Below, in pieces: positions 1 to 12,700 of a stretch of DNA of 64,000 nucleotides. The position numbers and the translations under genes are program-made. This DNA comes from Sebastes aleutianus (taxonomy: Eukaryota; Chordata; Actinopteri; Perciformes; Sebastidae), in NCBI GenBank assembly GCA_916700875.1, contig CAKAKS010000067.1, positions 9,017,591 to 9,081,590 on the forward strand. Reading direction: 5' to 3'. Numbering within the stretch: the stretch's first letter is position 1; each line of letters opens with the position of its first letter. A model generated the notes under the pieces. That model was not told where the DNA came from. It was given only the letters and a program-made list of their open reading frames with translations, and did no database searches.

Positions 1-659
1 CGTCAAGTTGAACTTTGGTAAACTTTCAGGCGAATATCGCCTCAGGCGCATGTGTGACCGTGCCCTGAGGGAGAGGAAGAGATGGGCCCAGTTCTACGAG
101 GGTGCAAAAGCATGCACTGCACCTTCAGTTTAATATTTTGCACCCTCAGTTGAGCGAATGTAATATAGTAATATGATGAGTAACTTAACTAGTGAATTTT
201 GATAGCAAGTAATATGTAAAGTAATATCATTACTTTTTAAAGGAGTATTAAGTAAAAAGTATCTTCTTACACTTCCTGAGTAACTTTCCCAACACTGCTT
301 AGCTGCAGCTCTAATCAGTCTAATCAAACTGAAGCTGCTGTCAGTGGTTCAAAACCACCACATCTCATCATTTCTGGTTATTGCACAAGTTAACTGAAGA
401 ATTAAAATATATATATAAATGTACGTCAGAGAGGGGGGTGACATTTCTGTCACATCAGCACAATAAATCTGTGTTTCCACCTCCCCATGCAGGAGTGTGT
501 GATGATGAGGCATGTCTCTATACTACAAAGACACACACACACATTTTCTGTTTTAAATTCTGCAGTAAAGAAAGGCTGAAGCAGACATGCAAAGGCTGCC
601 GTCGCGTTTGAGGCTTCAAGCGTTAAGAGACCAGAAAGGAACAATAGATGAACCCTGAC
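1..659. other. Last intron of epb41l3 in the window; no CTD exon seen
   Basis: I searched the minus strand for the next CTD exon (family peptide TVKGG...ETRIEKRI) and did not find it, so the window stops inside an intron. A plus-strand frame open from the left edge to a stop at 131-133 is described in the findings. Confidence 0.6.
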
Positions 660-758
660 CTTTGTGATGTGTGTGGTTGTCGTGGTGCTGGTGGTTTCCG
701 AGGTGATGGTCTGAGCACTCAGCAACACCCCGGGGTCGACGTCACCGTTAGTGTCGAC
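660..758 (-). CDS. epb41l3: epb41l3 CDS exon 21: C-terminal domain
   Basis: The 99-nt exon encodes VDTNGDVDPGVLLSAQTITS then ETTSTTTTTHITK. The LSAQTITSETTSTTTTTHITK peptide is the hallmark of the 4.1B CTD. The acceptor is ATCAACAG and the donor is AAG|GTCAGG. The following exons (starting TVKGG in the family) and the stop codon are outside the window. Confidence 0.96.
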
Positions 759-3700
759 CTGTTGATAAGAAAAAAACACTCAACATTTTATATTTGCACT
801 TTAGAAAAAGTAAAACTATCCACTATAACAGATTTATTGAGTTCCTATCAAATATTATTCAGCACTAATTGGTAGTAAAGCTGCATTCATTGTTTTTTTC
901 TTGGCCACTTGTGGGCAGAGGAAATCTTCAACAAGCTGAAAACACAATATCTGACATATTGTCACCGTAGAAAGCTGTGAAAGTGGTTTTGTTAGATATT
1001 TACACATCCGGCAGACACGGTACATCATAAGCATTCATTTAGAGTTGGGTTGCTGGCCACCTGAAGAGTCCAATATTCATTCCTTTCTTTGCTTGATCTT
1101 TTGTACCAGCTAGTTGCTGATTTTGTCTGCAGTGACGAGCAGGTAGTGTGCTAGGCAGTGTGCTTATCAGGCGTATTTATTGATATGGGGATGAAAACGG
1201 GGTTGATAGTGGAGTTTGACGGACGCAAAACCAAAAAAAATGAACTAAAAAAGATTAAAAAGCTCAGTAGAGCTGAGGGACATCGCCGAGTTTGGGGGAA
1301 ATTTCTTTGTGTAACCACTGAAAACATTCACACAGTTAAAAATTTGGTCCATTGTTAATACAATAAATATGAATTACTGCAGTTTTTAAATGGCTATAAT
1401 CAATATTATTATCTGTCATTCTCACTCCTCTCATCAGTGTTGTTTATGGCCGCAGCAGGCAGCCGTTTTCAGCTAAAAAAAAGGCACTCAAATCCCACAG
1501 TACACAACCTGCTCACGCATGAAACGGAAGAGAGTCAAAGGTAGCAACTAACTGTTGAACACAGTGGAGCATTTAGCCAGATAATTCCTCCAGGAGGTAG
1601 CGGAAAGCAAAACAGAGCTAAAAGGAGAGCAAATATTGAACTTATCTTCATCAGGTGGACACAAACACAACTCTAAATGATTGCTAACAATGCTCAGTAT
1701 CGGCTGTGTGTATATGGAAGTAATTATTGCTTTTTTCTTAGGGCAGATTTCTTTTTTAAGTGAAATTACAGACTCTATTCTTTAATCCCAATCATCTCTC
1801 ACGTCTTTCAAAATGGTGCAGGATGTAAAATGGAGATAATATGAATGTTTGTACCTCTGCAGACTCATAGGTGATCGTTTTTGTCTCTGTGTGGACTACA
1901 GGCATCTCTTTGGTTCCCACCTCGACGACATCGAGACTCTAATGGACAAAAATGGCAGAAATAAATGCATGCAGAGTACAGCAGCAGCACCAAAACCATC
2001 TGTGCTCTAATTCAATTAGCTGTCATGTCTGAAACATATTGCTGTAGGTGTTCACTTTGTTCTTAAAATAGCTCCAGCCCGTTGTACACAAAATCAAATT
2101 GACAGAAATAAATGCCGCATGCTAATAAACTCAGCCAGGGGCTTAAATCTCTAAAACGAGCATGCAGTCATGCATTAGAGTCCCTGATCCAGTGAAGGAG
2201 TGGATACCGCAGGATGCAAATCACAAGGTTTCGATCAAGTGTGTGCACCACATCAAATAAAAAAAAATCCCCCGATCTGCTCAGCGACAAACTGTGAAGT
2301 TAAGACGCATATCCATGCTTTGGGTCGAGTTTCGCCCTTGATTATTAGTGGCAGATTGTGTCGGCAGGAGGGGAGGGTGGATGTGAGGTTACAGGGCCGA
2401 GGCTGAGGCACTCGGAGCTGATGCAGGGTTACCTCCGACTGAGCCGCGGCTGGAGGAGGATGGGTGAGCGGGGCGTCTGCGGTAAGGGGTTCAGTCAGGG
2501 TCACTTCGTGGGGGGTGAGCTTCTGGTCGTGTTCCTCCATTTCTCCCTTTTCTTCATCTTCTTCCTTCTCTTCTTCTGATGCTATAACTTTATTATAATA
2601 TTTGTCTTCTGCCAGTTTCAAATTCATCTCTTCCTCCTCCTCCTCCAGTTCCTCCTTCTTTCCATCCATCTCTTCCTCCTCAGTTCGCTCCATTTCATCT
2701 TCTGAGCTGTCCATCTGTGCATGGTAATACTTCTCTTTCTCAAAGGGCAAAGGTTTGTCTGAGAAGCTCTTTTGTCTCTCATCCTCTGCATGTGAACATT
2801 CATCTCTCTCTTCATCCACCTCCTCAATACCATTTTCGAACTCTGCTTGTTCCTCGAAATACTGCACTTCTGTGGAGAACTGGACTCTCTTGCCATCTAC
2901 CCCTGTGTGCTTTATCTCCCCTGTGTTTCCTAAATCTACCAGTTCCTCTTCCAAAGTCTCCGAACAACTCTCAGCTGCTTCCCCTTCGTCGTCTTCCTCC
3001 CCTGTTGAAGGCGGCTTCTCTTCCTTTTCCCAATCTCTGATGTAGACCGGAGCAACAGTGAATCTGAAACCATCATTTTCGTCTTTTGACATGAACACTT
3101 CCCCCTCCACACCTGCATCCTCTCCCTCCTCATCTATTACTTCCTCATTTCCCTTCTCTGCGGCTAAGGTCAGCGCTGCAGACTCCGGCGAAGTGCTGCT
3201 GCCAGACATGCTCTCATCTAACCCTAAATCTGTTGACTGTATTTCTGCTACCAGCTCAACAGATGCACACTGTCGAAGCTGCTGTGACGACAGCACAGTG
3301 CCTGGAATACCAGATTTTGAAGGTGAATCTCCTAAACTATCACCACTAATATCCTTGTGTAACACAACCACATAATCTATCTCCCCCTCTGCAGGCTCTG
3401 CTGACATTGCTCTGACTGTGAGCTCCGCTGTCATGTGCACTAGCACGGCCTTTGCAGCCGCTGTGGTCTGGATATTCACCGTTGGCCCTGTCGACTCGAC
3501 TGGTACTGCCTCTGTCTCCGTGGCAACCACCGCCTTCTCCTCCGGTTCAGTGGATGTCTGTGAATGATAATTGTACCATTAGATGATGTTTTTGCTTCAA
3601 CATGCCAAAAATAAAATCCACTCGGTACAGGGCGGTTTCACATCACACCTGATGGAGAAAAATGTGGGTTATACATACAGAATTACATACAACAGGCACA

Positions 3701-6700
3701 AATAATATTTAAAGACAATTCAGTCACACCAAAACCATTGCAGTGTATTTTGAAATCTGTGAGGACCAGAGAGGAGTGGTCACCTTTTCAGAGGAGGAAA
3801 CCCATCCCAGCGTAGACTGATGGGACAGAGAGATGGACGGACACAAGAACAGAGAGGAAAGAAAAGAGAGGAAAGTCAAAAAGTCACAGTGAACACCAGA
3901 TAAAGAGCAAAAAGGAGAGAGGGAGGAAAAATGAAAAGTCTGAAAAGTAAATATTGTATGCATTGTATGGAATACCAGATTGTGAGGCTCATTAAATCAG
4001 CTGAACCTAACGCCAAGGTGAACAAACCAAACGGAAATCCGTTTTTTGGGATCGCTGAATCCATCAGCAGCAAAATTTCCACTAATCTGCTTTTGAAAAC
4101 CTGTTACTTAAGAACAGTAATCTCTTTTCAGGTAGACACATACAATTTTTCCCCTGTTAACGGAGGCAGAAGGGGATTTTGGAGGATGAGGTGGGGAAAG
4201 CTGCAGCGGTGGCACTGAGCCAGGGCTATGAAGTCACTGCCTTCAGGGAACTGATAACAGAGCTGAAAGAAAGGAATGGTGCAGCTGAGCAAAGACGGTA
4301 GAAAACAAACAGGAGCCGGCCACGGCCCCCGTTTCTTTCCTTATCAGCTGTGGGAGCCAGCTGCTCCCAAGGCAAGGCGAGCTGTTTTAGCTGTCAACAA
4401 ACTCAAAAACAAACAGTTGTGTCTAAAGAGAAGCAACAGAAACCGGCGGTTTGGCAAGTGTGAGAGTAAACGCTGGGTGTTAGGGGACGATTAGCCATGC
4501 AGAGCGCTTGGTTACACTGTTGTTAGACTGGTTTGGCTGCTGCTGGAGGGAAGGCAATGGGGAAGGCTGAGGGTGGTGGTGGTGGAGATATGGAGGGAGG
4601 CAGCCAAAACCGAGTCGTTGCTTTTAGTTTTCATACAGTACCACTGCTAAGGATGTAGATGATGATTCAGAAACTGTAATCTGAGTCAGGCTGGACTTTG
4701 ACTGCTCCGTTTGGACTGCTTCGAAGGTGAAGATTTCTGCTTCCTGCTCCAGATCGTCAGGCGTCTCCATCTCTTTTACTTCCTTTGTGATGACCTCCGA
4801 AGCCTCTGTCTTCACCTCCTCAGATATCCACGATGCCATGGCCTTTTTAGGCGAGTCAGTACCTTTAATCTGAGTCATGTCGTCAGTTTTTATCTCCATC
4901 TTCGGACTCTGCGTCTCTGTGGTTTTGACTTCTATAACAACAGAAGCATCTTCTTTGATAGATTCTTTCTCTTTAGAGGCAGACTGCATTTCATTATCTT
5001 CAGCTTCGGCCTCTCCAGGGACAACAGGCTCCTCTTCTTCACCCGCAACACTCGTCTCTTTGCCCTCTGCTTTATCCTCCGCCTCCTTCAAGATAATGAG
5101 CGTCCCTTTCTTGTCAGTGATGGCCTGGGACACTTCCTGTCTGACGGCTCCGGGGCTGACCTTCATCTCCGCCCTCTCCGACACCTCCTCCGCCTCCCTG
5201 AGGGTCGCGTCCATGAAGACGTCGTCGTCCATAGTGGTTGACAGACTAATCCCGTGTGGCCCCGAGGAGGTGACCAAATCGGTCGCGATACTATCCACCA
5301 CGTATTTCACCAGATATCCTGCCGCCTGGGGAGACACTTGGCTTATTGGAGATGGATCGTTCACGTTAATAGACAGAGGGCATCACGAAGCCAAGACGGG
5401 GAGAATAAGCTCAAGAGATTATTTATCTAGAGATGACACAGACACAGTCTGTGCTCCATAAATACTTGGACAAACATGCACTGTTTGGACATCATTTTTA
5501 ACATAGTTTCTCTGCACATATATGGTAGTATTATCTCTGATAGAAGTATGAAAGTCGAGTTGAATTTCTATCAGCACTTGATTTCTGTGTTACAGTTCCT
5601 TTTATGGACTGTCCTTATTGTTTTACCTTGTGCATTTTCTGTAATGTTACTTTTTCTGTATTGTTGTCACCCTTCTGACCAAATTAATTTCCTCTTGGAT
5701 AATAAAAGTTAAATTTGATGTGATTCATATCAGATATCGATTTTCAAATGGCTTGATCATCAATTTCAAGTACATTTCAAGTAGGGGTGGGGGAAAAAAC
5801 CTGATACAGCATAGTATCACGATATTTGGATGGCAATATTGTATCGATACACAGATGTCAAGTATTGAATTTATTAAATAAACTATTAATATTGCAAATA
5901 CAATGTAGACTATAACACAAACAGTTACATTTGTCAGTTGCATGATCAGACATTTATGTTTTTATGACAGTGTTGGTCAGTCTGTCTGCTTGACTGACAA
6001 TCCCATTTAGCTGCAATAAAAAAGTGAGATGAACAGAGTGAAAACTATATGCAGTTTGTCAACATCTGTTTTTTTCTAATAAGATAATTTGCAGTTGAAA
6101 AAAGGTAATAAATTGCAATATACCGCAATATATCTTATCGCAATACTCAGCATATCGCACAGTGTTTAAAATCGTAGTAAGATTGTATTGTGACTCAAGT
6201 ATCGTGATAAATTATCGTATCATGGGGCCTCTGGTGATTCCCACCCCTAATTTCAAGCTTCAATTTACATTTCAGAGCGATAAGAGGAAGGGCAGATAAA
6301 GGAAATAAAGTGGAGAAACTGTACATGTGAAGTAGTAAAAAGAAACTGTGCCAGTTTCCACATACGTCTGGAGCTATAGGTAGAAACAAAAGGTCAAAAC
6401 AAAACACCACACTCTCAAAATACACATGAAAAACAAAGTGGAGGCAGTTTACCTCAGTGGCTTTAAGTTCCACCTCCTCTTTTGCCTCTCCTCCTGCAGG
6501 CTGCTCGTCTTTAGTCTAAAGAAGAGAGAAAAAAAACAAATAAATAAAAGGTCGCACAGATTGAGACAAACAAGAAAGGACACGATCAAATGGACATGAT
6601 CCAGATCCCCGAAGCTCCTCTGAATCAGATCCCCTGAATCAGCTTCTCTTCATTTCAAGTCAGACACGTTCGATGTCAGCGATTAGTCTTCAGAGACTTT

Positions 6701-9700
6701 AATTAGTGCCGCTCATTTGTCCTGCGTGAGTTCATCAGATTATGTGACACAACACAAGTAAAGGAGATAAAACTGCTCCTAACTCCAGCACATAATGTCA
6801 CTGAGCACAACAATCATATTACTGATTAATGACTACACCATCCAGTACCGAGACACATTAATATGTTAATTATCAGCTGCTGATGAGATATAGTGAAGAC
6901 ATAGGGTGGCAAAGAGAGACACTTTTATTCACGCACTAACTCCGAAGACTCCCCAGATAAATTAACTCTATCAAGGTGCTCCTTTAATACGCACTGAAGC
7001 CATTTGGAATATAAATGACCTGCACCAGACTCTTTATGCTTATTGAAGTTACTGCATTATGACTCGATAAACTCTCGAGATTGATGTCTTTGTTTATGTA
7101 AAAATCTCCTCGGTGATGTCATGCTTCACACACACATGCCGTCATTCAGTCTGCTGATGAGGGCTGCAGCTTACATCCTCCGGCTCCAGCGGCTCGATCA
7201 TCGGAGCTTCGTCCGCTCTGGGTGAGCGCGCGGGGGACGAGGAGAGTCTCTTCTCCCATTCCGTCAGGCCCGGCGTGCTGTCGCCTGTCTCCAGGAAGGA
7301 GCGCTTCAGTTCGCTGATGTTAGTCTGGTGCTTGACCAGCTCTTCCGGAGGCGAGATGTCCTACAGTAGCCGGTCAACCATGATATACAGTACAAGGAGG
7401 TGAGGCCAGGAGGAGCGCGGAGGGAACGACGGTCATGCTTTATGAACGCAACGGTAGCTTGCATATCCAATGAATTACCAAAACAAATGTTGGGAAGCAT
7501 AAAATGCAGTTCAACCAAAGCAGACTTAAATCAACTGCATTATAAGCTTCATTATTTAATGTTCACAGGCCTGTTTAGGAGGCTGTGCAGGCTACCTGTG
7601 CAACAGCTCACACAAACAGCAACGTAATCAAATGGCAAAATGTCCACTCACATGGCAGCTGCAACTGAGAGAGTAGCAGCTTGTACTTAAATGCTAAGAG
7701 AGCATTTAGGAACAGCTTAAGTCAATGAAAATAAATGATTTCATGCAAAGATGAACAGATTTAGTTTTACAGGTTTAGTTAAGCACAACACTCCCAAATC
7801 TCATTAGAAGTTAAGACCTCTACAAACACTGACTTAATTCTCATTTGTGTTGCTTGATTTCTCACGAAAATTATTTTGGATGCTCACAGCAAGAATTCTG
7901 TTAGACAAAAACTAGATAAAAGCAACTGGTACGTTAGATGTATTTGTTATCAGTTAGGATTCTTCAAACTAAAAGCACCTGCATGCATGTTTCAGTCATG
8001 CATTGTTTTCTTACCAACCTCTAGCATCAGATTACTATGCTTGATAAAAACGTTTTCTCCTTTAACTCGTCTTATGAAACTATACTGTAAAGACAAAAAG
8101 AGGGGAGAGATAGTTAAAGGTGCTGTGCCATGTTAAATTTAGACTCTTGTTAGGAGATATTGGGAGCTTTGTCTTCTACTATTTGGCTGTAAATGACATG
8201 ATGGCAACTCACTGTAAAAGCCATGGATAAGAAAAACCTTGAAAAACTGTGAAATCTGACACTTTAGTTGCTGCGATAGGAAAAGAAATATGACTCCACC
8301 ATTTACAAACAATAGAAATGAGCTGGAATGGTGTGTTTAGAAGCAGCAGCAGTCAGTGAAGTGAATTCAGGCAAGAGTGAATGGTCAGTCTGGTGTGTGG
8401 TGTGATGGTGAGCGTGTCAACAGAAGCTGCAGCAGGCAAGCAGAGGTGAAGAGACGGCACAAAGTGACAGATGTCTGAGCGGCTCAGTGCATCTGGTGGT
8501 GGTAGTGGTGGCGGTGAGATGCACTGAGCAGGGCCATGAAGCGAGCCCAGTGTACCTGAGTCCGCATCTCAGAGTCCTCATCTGCGTCCGACTGACAAGC
8601 AAGTGAAGAGGGAGGACAGAGAGTGTGAGACGAGGAGGAAAGGGGTCATTAACAGAAGAAGAGACACACGACGGTGAATCAGGGTGAAGGGAAAGAGAAA
8701 GTGAGCAACAAGGAGCGGCGAGCAGAGAGAGAGATAACAGAGGGTGAGGATGGTGGTTGAATTAAGAAAAGTAAAGAATAAAGAGAGGCGAAGTCCCGCC
8801 CCTTCCGGTGGACCACCATGGGACCTTATTTTGGAAAAAAAATGTGCGGTAGTCAACAGCGAGAGACAAATCATTTTTTGATCCTGCGCCATGAATTACA
8901 CATATGATGTTTGTCAATTTAAAAGATAATTTTCAAAACAAGAAAGTCACAGTATGGATAAAACACATCAGGTAAAATAACGTTTCCTTTGTGCGTGGTC
9001 ATAGCTGAGTTGTCATATGTGTGATTCATGCCTCAATTTAAACGGGATCGATACATTATTTGTCTCTAGCCGTTGACTAACATAGATATTTCTCCGAAAT
9101 AAGGTCCCATGGGATTCACCGGAAGGGGAGGGACTTCGCCTCTCTATTGTGACAGAAATTGAGCATTCGCTAAACCCCTCCCCCAAACAACATTTGTCCA
9201 ATCATAGCCTTAGCAACCATAACTAAGCATAGCAGGTCTGTCAAGCTTTGAATTTCTCCACGATGTAAGTGGTGTGCACGGAGTTATAATAAAAGTGATA
9301 TTTTCAAAAGAAAAAGTGTGAGGAACGGATTAAACAATGTGTTTGTTTGCTTTAAGATACTGTTAGCATGTGCAGCTTATTAGCTTACCACCTACAGTCT
9401 AATGTCACTTCCAAAAACCAAAGAGCACACCAGTAACTGAAGCCACATTAGTTATGTCAAAGACTAGTACATCCATCATGTACTATTAACTGTGTGGAAG
9501 CCAGTCCTTGTTTCTGTTAGAGTTTAGGGTAACATTAGCAGCTCTGTCGTGCTCTTTATTGTAATGTTATTGGGGAAGTTTACTCCAGCAACCCAATGCC
9601 AACGCTACCAGAGATAGTCTTACGTTTGTCAAACAGTGCTCATTCTTAAAACCCTTTACCCTTGAATATTTTAAAGTGAAAACAAACAGTTTTAAGATAC

Positions 9701-12700
9701 AAGCAAGTATGTAAGCTAAGTGGCTAAACGGTGTTAGAATGAAACTACAGTCTGAACATGTTTCGTTTTAATACTTATAATACTAGGATGCTGACTGGAA
9801 CATGCAGCTTTAGGCTCAGCCTTTCAGTATGATATGTGTGTCGCCATCAACTGCATATTTAAGAGCCCTCTCACAAGATTCTCACAAGAAAATCAAAGCT
9901 TGACAGGCGTTGCAACGTTAACTAAGGGGGCGAGGTTTAGAGAACGGTCTATAGAGAGCCGAAGTGAAAGAGCCCAGACGTGACTATGGCTCTCTATTGG
10001 AAGATAGCCAGTGGGAAAAACATACTGATATACATATAAAGTGTATTTACGATACATTGAAAAAAGGAGAAAAAACAAGAACTAAATGGGCTTATTAACA
10101 TGCAATGCATGCGTCTCCTAAATGTTTCAATGAGCATTACATCTTCAGCATCACTTTCTCTGCTCTGTCCGTACTTTTTTCATGCCTTAAATATAACATC
10201 CTTCATTGATGTACAAACCTCTGTGGCGGTCATCTCTCCATCAAAGGCAAAGTCAGTTTGTTCGCTGTCAGTCTGCTTTCACAAACAGACCAAAAGCGTT
10301 CCGAGTGGCAAGCAAGAAAACAACAAGAACCCAACTTGTAAACCCTTGAAAATGCATTTATCACCAATAGATAAGAGATTCTTCATAACCACGAATGGAA
10401 CGAATGGAAATGCACTGGTTGTTTCTGTAAGCTACACATAATCAGACAACACTGCAGAAAAAGGTTAGGAAAAGAAAAACAGAAAGAAAGAAAAAAAAAG
10501 CAAATTAAAAGTAAGCAAGCAAAACAGACTCAGAGGAAGTTGAAACCTTCGGTCAGTCACTTTGACATTTAAGTGTAATGTTAAATTTACTTTGGATTTG
10601 GACATGGCTGAATCCTGGTATATATAAGTGGGTAAATTATTGGCTGTTGTCGTTGCTGATAAAAATTTGATTTGACGAACAGGAACAGTAACCTGACTTT
10701 CAGGCCCTCCCCCCTCCTCTCCATGCATGTTGACACTGGTGGTGATCTGGATGCATTTAACTGTCAAGGTCTCTCTGCAACAACAGCATGCATTACACTA
10801 CATCTGTGATTCAAAAGGGTGTTGCTTGAGGGGTTAAAAAAAATCCCATCTTGGTACTCTACTGTAAGCTGCTTTCAGCCCTTTTCAGCAGGAGTTCAAT
10901 TTAAATCATTCATTTTAATTTGTGCTGCTTTGCTTGACTCGGATAGCAATGCAGAGAGACTGAGTGCAAAGATAAATATGGAAGTGTTTTCATGCAGCAG
11001 TTGTGGATCTTTAGCAGTCACTTTCTACACTGAATGTGGATGATAACACTGAGATGGGTTAGTCACAAAGCTATGTTTTTAAATACAAGGTTTGGTGAAG
11101 GATTAGTGACTAAGGCCGCTTTCACAAGCCAACATTTAGTCCGTTTTAATTGAACTTTTGTGCGGTTTGTTTGTGCGGTTGTGAACGCAGCAATCGTACG
11201 GGCCGAGGCCGTTCGCAAGAGGTGGTCTCAGACTGTTTCCAAGCGAACCAAAACGCAAGCGGCTTGTGTGGGCATCAGTTGAGATAGACACAGGTAAACG
11301 ACAGGTTAACATTAGTGGGTGAGGACGGATCTGGACTTCTGCAGAAGTCCGATGTTTGTTCGACATCTGGCCCGAAGAGAACGTACAGAATATGCTAAAT
11401 AAAGTCCACAAAAATAGTGACGTTTATTAAGTCATTCGAGATAAACTTGAGGAGAAGGGATTTTTGTGCACAGACCAGTGTCGCCAAGTCCGCGATTCCC
11501 TGCATAGAAATGGCAGCTCTCAAGACGATAAATATGAATTTGCTGCTTGGTACACGTCCCTCAGCAAATTAATTTTCTAATTTGGTCTGCTTTAATTTGC
11601 GCATTGTGAAACCGAACAAGACTAAATGGAAAACAAACCAAAAGTATCAATTTCACTCTGATTCGGACTGGCCAAACAGACTATGGCTTGTGAAAGCGCC
11701 TTAAATGATGATAGGTGAGTTCTTCAAATCCTCATTATCTCTATTAAAAGATTTTTACAATTAACTGTTTTACACTGCAGCATGACAGTGATGTTATTTC
11801 ATGGTGATTTGTTAGTGATGCTACATAAAGCTTATGAACAAATTTCAGGCTAATGTGAGTAAAAGGTCCCCAATATTTGTGTCTAACCCTCTCGTTAAGG
11901 TGGAGTAAATGCAAGCCGATCAAATATGAAATGGTGAGACTTGCGGGTTCATCTCTGTGTGATGCTGATGAGGATGTAGTCTACAGGATGAGAGTGTGAC
12001 CGGGCAGAGATGAGGTTCTGAAAGCAGGAGAACTGACAGACACTGGGACGGACAAAGTCTCCAGGTCGGCTCTGAACTGATGAAACAGCAGAGCGAAATA
12101 CAGGACAGCATTAACTGTTATAATGAACCGTCAACCTACGCCAGAGGCGGGTACTAGAACATACAGACGTACGCACACACACCTCCTCTTCCTCTGAACT
12201 GTCATGGTCATGGTAGCCCTGGGCTATGGAGGCGGTCAGGGAGGCTGCCTTGGGCTCCAGGTAGCAGAGGCACAGCGCCAGGGGGAAGGAGAGGGTGAGG
12301 GCGTAGGGGACGGAGAAGGAGGTGGAGAGCAGGAAGAAGAAAATGAAGAGGAAGCAAGGGATGAGTGACGGGGACTTAATGGGGAGGAAGTTCTGCGCGC
12401 AGAGTGGGAGGAAGCGCATCTCCGTCAGATCGGGGAAGGAGATGTAGCCGTCCTCGTCCAGGAAGGAGGACAGGTCGGGTAGGTGCAGGGAGAAGGAGAA
12501 GAGCGTGCCGCCGCGCCTCTTGCCCTGCTCCAGCCTCTGCTTGCGGGCCGAGAGCAGCAGCACCTGCTCGTCCAGCAGGGCGGCTTTGCGGTCTGCGAGG
12601 GCTTGCCGGCGGCGGCACCCAGCGCTGCTCTTGGCCGGACTGACCGACGAGGCCCGTTTACGCGTGCTCTCCCTGCGCCTCCGCCGTACTTTAGTTGATG

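Noticed and set aside
2253..2432. Continuation of the exon 19 frame to a stop at 2253
   Set aside because: The good donor GAG|GTAACC at 2433 is in exactly the phase needed for exon 20, and the sequence beyond it loses the acidic character.
2717..3375. Plus-strand frames of 96-107 codons
   Set aside because: Mirror images of the Glu-rich exon 19 (GAG/GAA read backwards gives Ser/Leu-rich frames).
4711..5461. Plus-strand frames of 176 and 194 codons
   Set aside because: Antisense shadows of exon 17; Ser/Phe-rich composition explained by the Glu/Lys codons opposite.
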